40,725 nt of DNA from an uncultured Eubacteriales bacterium (GCA_934467415.1 CAKSLQ010000016.1:1-40725); one strand, 5' to 3'. Positions 14,219-22,057 are shown, counted from the first letter of the stretch. Notes: a model not told the origin generated them from the sequence alone. Translations and numbers: made by a program.

Positions 14219-14665
14219 TTAAATCGTCAGCTCGTTCTCATCCCGGATGAGGACGGCGGCGGCAAAGCAGTTCTTCACCGTGCGCACCACCGTGACGACA
14301 AATGCCGCCGCCGCGGCAAGGATGAAGAACCCGCCGTAGAAGAAGCCCGCGACAAGAAAAATCACGACGGCGGCGCAAAGCAGATAGGAGATCAGCCGCA
14401 GCGCCGCCACGTTGGCGGGAACGAACACCTCGCCGCAGAGAATGCGGCGGAGCAGACGGTCGAGCGCCAGCAGCGTTGCCGCCGCGAACGGCAGGATCGC
14501 GTAAAATGCGGTCGCCACCGGCAGAAACAGACTTTCCGGCCGATGCGTCACCCTGATGTACTGCCGCAGGAGCATCGGCGCGGTGAACGCGAGCAGGACG
14601 AGACAGATGCCGAAGACGTAGACAAGGATCAGGGTAAGGAGTGCGGAGCGGTTTTGTTTTTCCAT
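14219..14665 (-). CDS. DUF2975 family membrane protein
   Basis: Starting from ATG 14665 (GGAGG eight bases upstream) it encodes 148 residues with four membrane segments at about 10-33, 50-68, 84-105 and 108-130. The pattern RLLRRILCGEVFVPANVAALRLISYLLC is characteristic of DUF2975. These proteins pair with a small Cro/CI-type regulator, and the partner gene follows at once. Function is unknown; control of the regulator at the membrane is a reasonable guess from the conserved pairing. A longer in-frame reading crosses the promoter and opposite gene and is rejected. Confidence 0.85.
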   Translation of the reverse strand: MEKQNRSALLTLILVYVFGICLVLLAFTAPMLLRQYIRVTHRPESLFLPVATAFYAILPFAAATLLALDRLLRRILCGEVFVPANVAALRLISYLLCAAVVIFLVAGFFYGGFFILAAAAAFVVTVVRTVKNCFAAAVLIRDENELTI

Positions 14666-14690
14666 GGTGAAATCCTCCTGTTGTGCTCCT

Positions 14691-14719
14691 ACTGTAACAT
14701 AAAATTTATCGTTTGTCAA
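14691..14719 (-). promoter_or_regulatory. Promoter and candidate operator of the DUF2975-HTH-DUF4173 operon
   Basis: TTGACA (14719-14714) and TACAGT (14696-14691) are 17 bases apart. The inverted repeat ATTTAT-N9-ATAAAT at about 14703-14724 overlaps the -35 box and may bind the HTH protein. Confidence 0.65.
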
Positions 14720-14767
14720 TAAATATTTTACGAAAAACGAAAATTTGCAAAAATGTATGGCGAGGCC

Positions 14768-14796
14768 TTGCGAAAAATGTCCGCATATGCTATTAT
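14768..14796 (+). promoter_or_regulatory. Promoter of the membrane protein gene at 14828
   Basis: TTGCGA (14768-14773) and TATTAT (14791-14796) are 17 bases apart; AAAAGGAGG precedes the ATG by eight bases. Confidence 0.65.
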
Positions 14797-14827
14797 AGAA
14801 GTACAAAACTAAAAGGAGGCCTGCTCC

Positions 14828-15532
14828 ATGCAAGACTTTGATCCTTATCTGAACGACTATGAAATGTTCGGCGCGATCGACCCGGAATTTAACTCCATTG
14901 TGCCGACGCTCGCGAACATCTATCTCGTCGCTTTCGGCATTGCACTCCTCGTCGGACTTGCCTACTACATCATGAACGGCATTGCCCTGCTCCGCATGGC
15001 CAAGCGCACCGGCGTGAAGCACGGCTGGCTCGGCTTCATCCCGCTGGCGGACAGCTGGCTGCTCGGCCGCATCAGCGACGTCGGCTCGACCCGCCGCCAC
15101 AGCGGCGCGCGCCTGCTCGGCTTCGCGATCGCAACCGAATGCTGCGCCATCGGCTTTCTGATCTCGCTCAGCTCCATGTTTGTCCGTCTCATCGCCGATG
15201 AAAATCTCTATGGCGCCGTCTCGGACGAGGCCGCCGTGCAGATGGTTCTGTCCGCCTCCGTGCCGCTGATGGTCTTTTCGCTGCTCATGATCGTCTGCTC
15301 GATCTGCGCCGCCGTCTTCCAGTGCATGGCGCTCTACCGCGTCGGCGTCAACTTCGGCGGCGCAAGCGGCTCCGGCTTCGGCATTGCGCTGGTACTGACC
15401 GCATTCTTCTGCCAGCTGGCCACCTACATCATCCTGTTGGTTCTCTCCGGCAGGACTCCGACCTGCACCGACGGCGCCCCGGCGGTTTCCGCCCCCCAGA
15501 GCGGCGAGCCCACCGACAGCGTATTCCAATGA
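14828..15532 (+). CDS. Multi-pass membrane protein of unknown function
   Basis: The 234-residue protein has an acidic N-terminus (QDFDPYLNDYEMFGAIDPEF) and membrane segments at about residues 27-50, 96-118, 140-168 and 183-206. Its most distinctive stretch is KRTGVKHGWLGFIPLADSW (about 59-77), a 'hydrophilic turn then P-x-A/G-N/D-x-W' pattern seen in many uncharacterised Bacillota membrane proteins. The C-terminus is a polar tail (TDGAPAVSAPQSGEPTD). It stands alone between its own promoter and a terminator, divergent from the DUF2975 operon. I do not recognise a function and suggest none. Confidence 0.75.
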   Translation: MQDFDPYLNDYEMFGAIDPEFNSIVPTLANIYLVAFGIALLVGLAYYIMNGIALLRMAKRTGVKHGWLGFIPLADSWLLGRISDVGSTRRHSGARLLGFAIATECCAIGFLISLSSMFVRLIADENLYGAVSDEAAVQMVLSASVPLMVFSLLMIVCSICAAVFQCMALYRVGVNFGGASGSGFGIALVLTAFFCQLATYIILLVLSGRTPTCTDGAPAVSAPQSGEPTDSVFQ

Positions 15533-15544
15533 TCCGATCGACAT

Positions 15545-15582
15545 CCACGAAAAAGCACCCTGCGGGGTGCTTTTTTTCGTGG
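15545..15582 (+). terminator. Intrinsic terminator after the gene at 14828
   Basis: AAAAAGCACCC pairs with GGGTGCTTTTT around TGCG, flanked by complementary CCACG/CGTGG and followed by T7. Confidence 0.8.
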
Positions 15583-15592
15583 AAACAGCCTC

Positions 15593-15620
15593 TTGCTTTT
15601 TCACCAAAGTGTGGTATACT
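15593..15620 (+). promoter_or_regulatory. Promoter of azlCD
   Basis: TTGCTT (15593-15598) and TATACT (15615-15620) are 16 bases apart; GGGAG lies nine bases before the ATG at 15656. Confidence 0.6.
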
Positions 15621-15655
15621 CGTACTGTTGACTCTTACATCGGGAGAAATCGACC

Positions 15656-16393
15656 ATGACCGACATCACAATCAAAGAAAGCAGACGGCGCGCCCTCGCC
15701 GCCGGGATGCATGACGGCATCCCGATCGGCCTCGGCTACTTCGCCGTCGCCTTTGCCCTCGGCATCGCCGCGCGCAGTGCGGGGCTGAATGCGGTGCAGT
15801 CCTTCATCGTCAGCCTGTTCTGCAACGCATCGGCGGGCGAATACGCGGGCTTCACCCTGATCGCCTCGGGCGCCGCTTACACCGAGCTTGCGCTGATGAC
15901 GCTGGTCGCCAACGCACGTTATCTGCTCATGAGCTGCGCGCTCAGCCAGCGCGCCGCGGGGCTGAACCTGCTCGAGCGGCTCATCATCGGCGTGGATGTG
16001 ACGGACGAGATCTTCGCCGTCACGATCGCGCGGCCGGGCAGGCTCGATCCCGTCCGCTTCTACGGCACGATGCTGGTGGCCATGCCCGCATGGGCGTTCG
16101 GCACGGCCTTCGGCAACATCGCCGGTGATCTGCTGCCCGCGCGCCTTGTGAGCGCGCTCGGCGTGGCGCTCTACGGCATGTTCCTCGCGGTCATCATCCC
16201 GCCCGCAAAGAAGGATCGCCTGATCGCCGGGCTGATCGTCTTCTGCTTCGCCGTCAGCTATGCCATGGCGCGCCTGCCGCTGACCGCAGGCATCCCGGAG
16301 GGCACGCGCATTCTGGTGCTGACCGTGGCGATCTCTGCGGCCGCCGCGCTCATTTTCCCGCACAGAGACCCGGACGAGGAGGCAGAGGCATGA
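15656..16393 (+). CDS. azlC: AzlC-family branched-chain amino acid exporter, large subunit
   Basis: The 245-residue membrane protein has the AzlC signature at the start (GMHDGIPIGLGYFAVAFALGI), then SLFCNASAGEYAG, and the conserved LVANARYLLMSCALSQR. About seven to eight membrane segments follow. AzlC with the small AzlD subunit exports branched-chain amino acids and their toxic analogues such as 4-azaleucine. Its stop overlaps the azlD start (ATGA). A liv importer lies elsewhere in the same window, so the organism handles branched-chain amino acids in both directions. Confidence 0.93.
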   Translation: MTDITIKESRRRALAAGMHDGIPIGLGYFAVAFALGIAARSAGLNAVQSFIVSLFCNASAGEYAGFTLIASGAAYTELALMTLVANARYLLMSCALSQRAAGLNLLERLIIGVDVTDEIFAVTIARPGRLDPVRFYGTMLVAMPAWAFGTAFGNIAGDLLPARLVSALGVALYGMFLAVIIPPAKKDRLIAGLIVFCFAVSYAMARLPLTAGIPEGTRILVLTVAISAAAALIFPHRDPDEEAEA

Positions 16394-16710
16394 CCCGCAA
16401 TATCCATGTATACATCCTCATCATGATCGCGGTGACCTACGCCGTGCGCGTCCTGCCGCTGACCCTGATCCGCAAGCCCATCCGGAGCCGGTTCATCCGC
16501 TCGTTCCTCTTCTATGTTCCCTATGTCACGCTCGCCGTGATGACCTTCCCCGCCATCCTGGACGCCACAAGCAGCCCCGCCGCCGGACTGTCGGCGCTCA
16601 TCGTCGGCATCCTCGCCGCCTACTTCGGCATGAGCCTCCTGCAGGTCGCCGTCACCTGCTGCGGCGTGGTGCTCCTCGCCGAATGGCTTCTCCCGCTGCT
16701 CGGCATATAA
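16390..16710 (+). CDS. azlD: AzlD-family branched-chain amino acid exporter, small subunit
   Basis: The 106-residue protein has four membrane segments and the AzlD pattern VTYAVRVLPLTLIRKPIRSRFIRSFLFYVPYVTLAVMTFPAIL (residues about 15-57, cited in part: RVLPLTLIRKPI and YVPYVTLAVMTFPAI). It forms the exporter with AzlC and is coupled to it by a four-base overlap. A perfect-stem terminator follows 12 bases after the stop. Confidence 0.92.
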   Translation: MTRNIHVYILIMIAVTYAVRVLPLTLIRKPIRSRFIRSFLFYVPYVTLAVMTFPAILDATSSPAAGLSALIVGILAAYFGMSLLQVAVTCCGVVLLAEWLLPLLGI

Positions 16711-16721
16711 CAAATTACAGC

Positions 16722-16762
16722 AAAAATCCCGTCGGAAACCTCGGTTTCCGACGGGATTTTTG
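16722..16762. terminator. Bidirectional terminator between azlD and the ABC ATPase gene
   Basis: A perfect stem of about 17 bp (16722-16738 with 16745-16761, arms AAAAATCCCGTCGGAAA and its complement) serves both converging units. Confidence 0.85.
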
Positions 16763-16767
16763 CTTTT

Positions 16768-17328
16768 TTATGCAAGCTCGATTTGAATATCCGCCAGAGC
16801 GGCTTCCTCGGCACTGTGCGTGACGAGGACAACGGTCTTGCCCGCAAGGTACGGACGCAGATTTTCAACAACCTGTGTCTTCGTCGCCGCGTCGAGCGCG
16901 GAAAACGGCTCGTCGAGCAGCAGAATATCACCGCCGAACGCGAGCAGGCGCGCAAGCGCCGTGCGCTGGCGTTCGCCGCCCGACATCTCGTGCGGCCGCT
17001 TGTCGGCGAGCGCCTCCGCGCGGCAGATGCGGAGCGCGTCGAGCGCGGCCGTGCGGTCGTGCTGCGGCTGCACCAGCCGCACATTCTCGAGCGCGGTGAG
17101 CGCCGGGAAGAGGCGCGGCTCCTGAAACAGCATCGCGACCCGGCCGTCCGCGCGGACAATGCCGCCCTCCGGCGTCTCCAGTCCGGCGATCAGGCGCAGT
17201 ACCGTGGTTTTTCCCCGCCCGCTCTCGCCGAGGAGCGCGGTAATCTTGCCGTCGGCGAAATGCAGCGTACAGTCGTCGAGCACCGTGCGGTCGAAGCGCT
17301 TCGTCACATGTTCAAAGATGATGCTCAT
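16768..17328 (-). CDS. ABC transporter ATP-binding protein (NitT/TauT type)
   Basis: The ATG at 17328 overlaps the permease stop by four bases and gives a compact 186-residue ATPase. Walker A is GESGRGKTT (34-42), the Q-loop is LFQEPRLFPALTALENV, the signature is MSGGERQR (115-122), and Walker B is ILLLDEPFSALD. The H-loop is LVTHS. The EPRLFP segment is typical of SsuB/TauB-like importers. It is shorter than most (about 240) because it lacks a C-terminal extension. It energises uptake by the permease and lipoprotein encoded upstream. A longer frame upstream is only the permease gene read out of frame. Confidence 0.92.
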   Translation of the reverse strand: MSIIFEHVTKRFDRTVLDDCTLHFADGKITALLGESGRGKTTVLRLIAGLETPEGGIVRADGRVAMLFQEPRLFPALTALENVRLVQPQHDRTAALDALRICRAEALADKRPHEMSGGERQRTALARLLAFGGDILLLDEPFSALDAATKTQVVENLRPYLAGKTVVLVTHSAEEAALADIQIELA

Positions 17329-18086
17329 TTCGCGCCTCCTCTCGACAGCAAAAAGCGCAGGCACTTCTCGAGCGCAAGGCTGACGAGAATGACCAGCAGC
17401 GTATAGGCAAAGAGGTCGGTCGTCTCCAGGTGCGCCTTGGCGTCGTGCAGATACAGCCCGATGGAGTCGCGCGGATAGCAGAGCACCTCGGCGGCGACCC
17501 CCGCCTTCCAGGCGAAGCCGAGCGCGGTCAGCGCCTGGGAACGCAGCGCAGGCTCGATCGACGGCAGGTACAGCGCGCGAAACCGCGCAAATCCCCGCAC
17601 CCGGTAGACCTCGGCCGCCTCCAGCAGCCCGCGGTCGGTCTCGCCGAGGGCATTGAAGGCCGCGCCCGCCAGCATCGGGAACACCATCAGAAAGGTGATG
17701 AAGGTCGGGATGTGCGCATTCTTCATCATCACCAGCGTGAGGATGATGAAGGACGCGACCGGCGTGGAACGGATGACCGTGAGCAGCGGCGCGAGCAGCG
17801 TGTGCATCGGGCGCACGAAGAACATGCAGATGCCGACGGCGATGCCGCCGAGCGTGCCGATGAGATACCCCGCCGTCACGCGCGAGAGCGAACCGCAAAG
17901 CGCCCGCCAAAAGCCCGCCGTGCGCGCAAGCGCGAGAAAGCGCTCGGCAACGGCAAGCGGCGTCGGCAGGACGACCGCGCGGCCGACCGCCATGGCGCAA
18001 AGCTGCCACACGCCGATCCAGAAGGCAAGCACGAGAAGCCCGATCACCACGCGGAGCGCGCGGGCGCGGCGCGGCTTACTCCACAC
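17325..18086 (-). CDS. ABC transporter permease (NitT/TauT type)
   Basis: I prefer GTG 18086 as the start (253 residues), since it overlaps the end of the lipoprotein gene and puts about 12 residues before the first membrane segment. An ATG at 18143 is possible but has no ribosome binding site either, so the start is uncertain. Six membrane segments are visible. The BPD_transp_1 EAA region reads GLLEAAEVYRVRGFARFRALYLPSI, and LLTVIRSTPVASFIILTLVM precedes it. It forms the channel of the importer. Substrate is not evident. Confidence 0.88.
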   Translation of the reverse strand: MWSKPRRARALRVVIGLLVLAFWIGVWQLCAMAVGRAVVLPTPLAVAERFLALARTAGFWRALCGSLSRVTAGYLIGTLGGIAVGICMFFVRPMHTLLAPLLTVIRSTPVASFIILTLVMMKNAHIPTFITFLMVFPMLAGAAFNALGETDRGLLEAAEVYRVRGFARFRALYLPSIEPALRSQALTALGFAWKAGVAAEVLCYPRDSIGLYLHDAKAHLETTDLFAYTLLVILVSLALEKCLRFLLSRGGAK

Positions 18087-19131
18087 CGCAGTAGAAGTCG
18101 TCGGCCGGCAGCGCACCGCCGATCGACGCGGGATTTGCATCATAGAGCACGCCGAGGAAGGCGGAAAGCGCCGTCTTCATCTCCGCGCCCGTGACAAACA
18201 CGATGTTGCAGTTGGGATATGCGCGCTTTGCCACGGCGGCCTTCGGCACGATGCCGTAGGTCTCGCAGAGCGCCGCCGCGTCCTCGACATTGGCGTTGAC
18301 AAATGCGACGCTTGCCGCATAGTCGGCGAGGAAGTCCGCAAACGCGTCCGGATTGGCCTCGATTGCCGTCTTCTTCACGATCACGCAGCCCTGCACGGCG
18401 CTCGTGTCGCTGACCTTGTCCCACTCGGCGGTGAGGTCGAGCGCGAGGCGCAGATCGGGGTTCTGCATCATCGCGGAGGTGACATTCGGCTCGGGCAGCA
18501 TGGCGAGCTTCACGTCGCCGCTTGCCAGCAGGGCGGCAAGCTCACTGTGCTCGGTCTTGTATTCGACGGTCACCTTGTCGGTAAGTCCGTTCTTCTCGAG
18601 AATGTAGTTGAGGATGTACTCGGGCGTTGCGCCGAGCCCCGTCGCATAGAGCGTCTTGCCCGCGAGGTCGGCAATGCTCTGCACGCTGTCGCCGTTTTCC
18701 AGAATGTGCAGCACGCCGAGCGTATTGACGGCGGCACAGACGTAGGCGCCGTTCGTCTTCGTGTACAGCACGCTTGCGAGGTTGACCGGGACGCAGGCCA
18801 CGTCCACCTCGCCCTTGATGACCGACGCGCTGACCGCCGTGGGATCGCCCGCCAGCGTAAAGCTGTAGGTGTTGGTCGTTTCACCCTTCGCCGCCTTGTC
18901 CATCAGGGACGCAAGGCCCATGCCGGTCGGCCCTTTCAGCGTGACAACGCTGTAGGATGCCGGGGTCTTCTCGGCCGCAGTCGAGGCGGTCGTATCCGCC
19001 GTGGATTCGACAGAGGCGGCGGGTTCGGTCGTCGTGTCGTCCGTCGGCACGGTCGTCGCCGGTTCGGTGCCGCAGGCGGCCAGCGCCGCGAGCATACAGA
19101 GCGTGAGTAAAAGTGCCAGAATCTTTTTCAT
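18076..19131 (-). CDS. ABC transporter substrate-binding lipoprotein
   Basis: From ATG 19131 (GGAGG six bases upstream) the product is 351 residues, with a signal peptide and lipobox LAALAAC (Cys19), a Thr/Ser/Ala-rich linker (residues about 25-55), and a type II periplasmic binding fold starting VVTLKGPTGMGLASLMDKA. Segments such as GDPTAVSASVIKGEVDVACVP and LAGKTLYATGLGATPEYIL are typical of NMT1/THI5 and NitT/TauT-type binding proteins. Ligands in this group include sulfonates, nitrate, pyrimidine precursors and others, so no substrate is proposed. Its start codon overlaps the stop of the Crp-like regulator gene. Confidence 0.88.
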   Translation of the reverse strand: MKKILALLLTLCMLAALAACGTEPATTVPTDDTTTEPAASVESTADTTASTAAEKTPASYSVVTLKGPTGMGLASLMDKAAKGETTNTYSFTLAGDPTAVSASVIKGEVDVACVPVNLASVLYTKTNGAYVCAAVNTLGVLHILENGDSVQSIADLAGKTLYATGLGATPEYILNYILEKNGLTDKVTVEYKTEHSELAALLASGDVKLAMLPEPNVTSAMMQNPDLRLALDLTAEWDKVSDTSAVQGCVIVKKTAIEANPDAFADFLADYAASVAFVNANVEDAAALCETYGIVPKAAVAKRAYPNCNIVFVTGAEMKTALSAFLGVLYDANPASIGGALPADDFYCGVE

Positions 19132-19808
19132 TTTGTTCCTCCCGAAACGCGCGCAAGATACGCGCGGTCCTTTATTGTAATGTTTTTCTGTTTTTTTTCG
19201 ATGGCGCCCGCGGCGCACAGCGCATCAAAGGCGCGATAGAGCGACGCGCGGCCGAGCCCGAGCAGCTCGGCAAGGCGCGAGAGCGGAAGCGCGGATACGA
19301 AGGTGTCGCGCCCGGCGGCGGCGCGCAGGATGTACCCCGCAAGCCTTGCCTCGGCGCTTTCCGCCGTGAACGTGGAGAGCCGCGCATTGAGGAAGCCGAT
19401 TTTTTCGGACAGAAACGCGATGTACCCGATCGCCGTGCGCGGGTCGGCGGCAAACACCGCCTCCACGGCCGCGCGCCCGAGAAACACCGCACATGCGCCG
19501 CCGCGGGCGCGCACCTGCGTTCCTGCGCTTTCACGGCCGAAAAGCGTCGCCGCGCCGAACACGTCGCCCGCGCCGAGCGTGCGCAGCAGCACCTCGCCGC
19601 CCGCGCCCGCGCGGATGATCTCCGCGCCGCCGCGCACCAGCACGCCGAGCGCGGCGGGCGTACCGTCCGCAAAGATCACGCCGCCGTCCGCAAATTCCGC
19701 CGTCCGCACATCGGGCGACGCAAGCAGAGCCGCGGCGCGCGCCGCATCAAAGTCCGCGCCGAACACGGCGGTCATCGCCCCGGCAAAGCATTCGGTTTCG
19801 CAGAACAT
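19128..19808 (-). CDS. Crp/Fnr-family transcriptional regulator
   Basis: From ATG 19808 (GGAGG seven bases upstream) the product is 226 residues. It has an N-terminal cyclic-nucleotide-binding-like beta-roll (about residues 15-120, with LGVLVRGGAEIIRAG and LRTLGAGDVFGAATLF), a dimerisation helix (FLSEKIGFLNARLSTFTAES), and a C-terminal winged helix (LPLSRLAELLGLGRASLYRAFDAL). There is no Fnr-type N-terminal Cys cluster, so the effector is unknown. It is the first gene of the importer operon, coupled by ATGA to the lipoprotein gene, and a near-perfect 20-bp dyad overlaps its own start region. It probably represses the operon in response to a ligand linked to the substrate. Confidence 0.9.
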   Translation of the reverse strand: MFCETECFAGAMTAVFGADFDAARAAALLASPDVRTAEFADGGVIFADGTPAALGVLVRGGAEIIRAGAGGEVLLRTLGAGDVFGAATLFGRESAGTQVRARGGACAVFLGRAAVEAVFAADPRTAIGYIAFLSEKIGFLNARLSTFTAESAEARLAGYILRAAAGRDTFVSALPLSRLAELLGLGRASLYRAFDALCAAGAIEKKQKNITIKDRAYLARVSGGTK

Positions 19809-19821
19809 TCCGCCACCTCCG

Positions 19822-19873
19822 ACTGTCTCAAATGAGACAGTTAAAGGATACCACATTCCGCCCGCTTTGTCAA
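19822..19873 (-). promoter_or_regulatory. Promoter and dyad operator of the Crp-like regulator/ABC operon
   Basis: TTGACA (19873-19868) and TATCCT (19850-19845) are 17 bases apart. Immediately downstream lies ACTGTCTCA-AA-TGAGACAGT (19822-19841), a perfect 9-bp inverted repeat containing TGT-N10-ACA. Its position over the transcription start suits a repressor site for the Crp-like protein. Binding is inference. Confidence 0.65.
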
Positions 19874-19935
19874 GTCCGCGACTTGGTTATATTGTAGAAA
19901 CATTAACGATAAATTTATAACAAACTATACATTTT

Positions 19936-19988
19936 CACTAAAATAGTGCGATTTTTGTATTGTCAAGCCCGATTTAATTTGTTATAAT
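19936..19988 (+). promoter_or_regulatory. Promoter and candidate operator of the etfBA-lctD operon
   Basis: TTGTCA (19960-19965) and a perfect TATAAT (19983-19988) are 17 bases apart. The dyad CACTA-AAA-TAGTG (19936-19948) lies upstream of the -35 box and could bind a regulator not encoded in the window. Confidence 0.7.
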
Positions 19989-20051
19989 GAACTCGTGCAA
20001 AAAAATCAGCCGGTGCTTGCATATTTTGCAAGGCCGGAACGGAGGTACTGT

Positions 20052-20840
20052 ATGAATATTCTTGTATGCGTCAAGCAGGTCCCCGGCTCGAGCAATGTGG
20101 AGGTCGATCCGGTCACGGGCGTGCTGAAGCGCGACGGCGTGGCGAGCAAGATGAACCCCTACGACCTGTACGGCATTGAGCTGGCGCTCGACCTCATCGA
20201 GACACACGGCGGCACGATGGAGACCATCACGATGGGTCCGCCGCAGGCGAAAAGCGTGATCCTCGAATCCATCTGTATGGGCGCTCTGCGCGGCACGGTG
20301 CTCAGCGACCGAAAGTTTGCGGGGGCGGACGTGCTGGCGACCGCCTACACGCTCTCACAGGGCGTGCGCGCGGCGGGCGACTTTGACCTCATCATCTGCG
20401 GCAAGCAGACCACCGACGGCGACACGGCGCAGGTCGGCGCGGAGCTGGCCGAATACCTCGGCGTACCCCATGCGGCCAATGTCCTCTCGGTGGACGCCGT
20501 GGAGGACGGCGTGGTCTTTGTCACGACGAGCCTTGACGACAAGATCGTCAAGGAGAGCATCAAGCTCCCCTGCCTGCTCTGCGTGGACGGCGACATCAAC
20601 TCGCCGCGTCTGCCCTCCTACAAGGTGAAGAAGACCGTCGGCGATGAGCTGGTGCGCTTCCTCTCCTTTGCAGACTTCGCCGATCAGAACGAAAAGCACT
20701 ATGGGCTTGCCGGCTCGGCAACCCAGGTCGAGCGGATCTTCCCGCCCGAGAAAAACACCGAAAAACGCAGCATCACCGGCAGCGCGGCCGAGCAGGCGGA
20801 GGGCATCTTTGACCTGCTTGTCGACCGCAAGCTGATTTGA
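20052..20840 (+). CDS. etfB: Electron transfer flavoprotein subunit beta (LctB-like)
   Basis: The ATG at 20052 follows GGAGGT with five bases between, giving 262 residues. EtfB features are clear: the start MNILVCVKQVPGSS, the region KMNPYDLYGIELALDL, the nucleotide-binding segment DLIICGKQTTDGDTAQVGAEL, and GLAGSATQVERIFPP near the end. It forms a heterodimer with EtfA. In bifurcating complexes the beta subunit carries the FAD that splits or joins electron pairs between NAD and ferredoxin. It heads a three-gene operon with etfA and an FAD-dependent 2-hydroxyacid dehydrogenase, the arrangement of LctBCD. The bifurcating role is inferred from this synteny. Confidence 0.95.
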   Translation: MNILVCVKQVPGSSNVEVDPVTGVLKRDGVASKMNPYDLYGIELALDLIETHGGTMETITMGPPQAKSVILESICMGALRGTVLSDRKFAGADVLATAYTLSQGVRAAGDFDLIICGKQTTDGDTAQVGAELAEYLGVPHAANVLSVDAVEDGVVFVTTSLDDKIVKESIKLPCLLCVDGDINSPRLPSYKVKKTVGDELVRFLSFADFADQNEKHYGLAGSATQVERIFPPEKNTEKRSITGSAAEQAEGIFDLLVDRKLI

Positions 20841-20851
20841 GGAGGGGCGAC

Positions 20852-22057
20852 ATGGGACAGCTTAAAATCAATCAGAACCTCGTCAATGCCGAGACGGCAA
20901 AGGCGCTGACCGCCGTTTGCCCGTTCGGTGCGATCGGCTACGACGGCGAAAAGCTCGAGATCAGCGCAGCCTGCAAAATGTGCAAGCTCTGCGTGAAAAA
21001 AGGCCCGAAGGGCGTGATGGAATTTGTCGAGGGCGACGTCCGCCCCACCGTGGACAAGTCGCTGTGGCGCGGCGTCTGCGTCTTTGTCGATCACGACGGA
21101 GACAAGATCCACCGCGTGACCTACGAGCTGCTCGGCAAGGCGCGCGAGCTGGCCGCCGTGACCGGGCACCCGGTCTATGCGCTGCTGCTCGGGCACAATG
21201 TTTCCGCCTGTGCAAAGAGTCTCCTGCACTACGGTGCGGACAAGATCTTCGTCTACGACGACGAGGCGCTTGCCGACTTCCGCATTGAGCCGTACACCGC
21301 GGCCTTCTGCGACTTCATCGAGAAGATCAAGCCCTCGAGCATCCTCGTCGGCGCCACCAACCTCGGCAGACAGCTTGCGCCCCGCGTCGCGGCGCGCTGC
21401 CGTGCGGGCCTCACCGCCGACTGCACGGTGCTGGAGATGAAGGAGAACACCGACCTTGTCCAGATCCGTCCCGCCTTCGGCGGCAACATCATGGCGCAGA
21501 TCATCTCGCCGGACTGCCGCCCGCAATTCTGCACGGCGCGCTACAAGGTCTTCACCGAGCCGAAGCCGACCGCCGAGGCACACGGCGAAATCGTCAAAAT
21601 GGAGATTGCCGCATCGAAGCTGCAAAGCGCGATCGACGTGCTGTTCAAGACCGAGAAGCCCAAGGATGTGGACATCTCCGAGGCGGACGTCATCGTCGCC
21701 GTCGGCCGCGGCGCGAAGAGTGAACAGAACCGCGCGATGGCGAAGGCGCTGGCCGATGCACTCGGCGGCGTGATCGCCTGCACGCGCCCGCTCGTCGAGG
21801 AAAACATCTTTGACGCCAAGCAGCAGATCGGCCTCTCGGGCAGAACCGTCAAGCCGAAGCTGATCATCTGTCTCGGCATCTCGGGCGCGGTCCAGTTTGC
21901 CGCAGGCATGAAGTCCTCCGACTGCATCATTGCCGTCAATACGGATAAGCACGCGCCGATCTTTGACGTGGCGCACTACGGCATCGTGGGCGATCTGAAC
22001 GAGATTGTCCCCCTGCTGCTCGAAAAGATCAATGCAAAGGAGAACGGCCATGTATAA
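20852..22057 (+). CDS. etfA: Electron transfer flavoprotein subunit alpha with N-terminal one-cluster ferredoxin domain (LctC-like)
   Basis: The ATG at 20852, after GAGGAGG, gives 401 residues. The first ~60 residues are a ferredoxin-like domain with Cys23 (CPFGAI) and CKMCKLC (Cys41, 44, 47). The first CXXCXXC triplet is lost and the fourth Cys of the second motif is Gly (KKGP). So exactly the ligands of one [4Fe-4S] cluster remain. The EtfA body follows, with the C-terminal FAD-binding domain marked by GRTVKPKLIICLGISGAVQF and IIAVNTDKHAPIFDVAHYGI. LctC of Acetobacterium-type lactate dehydrogenase and CarE have such N-terminal iron-sulfur extensions. It overlaps the dehydrogenase gene by eight bases. 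Confidence 0.94.
   Translation: MGQLKINQNLVNAETAKALTAVCPFGAIGYDGEKLEISAACKMCKLCVKKGPKGVMEFVEGDVRPTVDKSLWRGVCVFVDHDGDKIHRVTYELLGKARELAAVTGHPVYALLLGHNVSACAKSLLHYGADKIFVYDDEALADFRIEPYTAAFCDFIEKIKPSSILVGATNLGRQLAPRVAARCRAGLTADCTVLEMKENTDLVQIRPAFGGNIMAQIISPDCRPQFCTARYKVFTEPKPTAEAHGEIVKMEIAASKLQSAIDVLFKTEKPKDVDISEADVIVAVGRGAKSEQNRAMAKALADALGGVIACTRPLVEENIFDAKQQIGLSGRTVKPKLIICLGISGAVQFAAGMKSSDCIIAVNTDKHAPIFDVAHYGIVGDLNEIVPLLLEKINAKENGHV

Noticed and set aside
14666..15607. In-frame N-terminal extension of the DUF2975 gene to about 462 codons
   Set aside because: It would run opposite the membrane protein at 14828 and across both promoters; the ATG at 14665 has a good ribosome binding site and matches the family length.
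19895..19925. Possible Rex-type redox site near ATAAATTTAT upstream of the etf operon
   Set aside because: The arms do not match TTGTTAA-N4-TTAACAA on either strand; only a short central palindrome is present.
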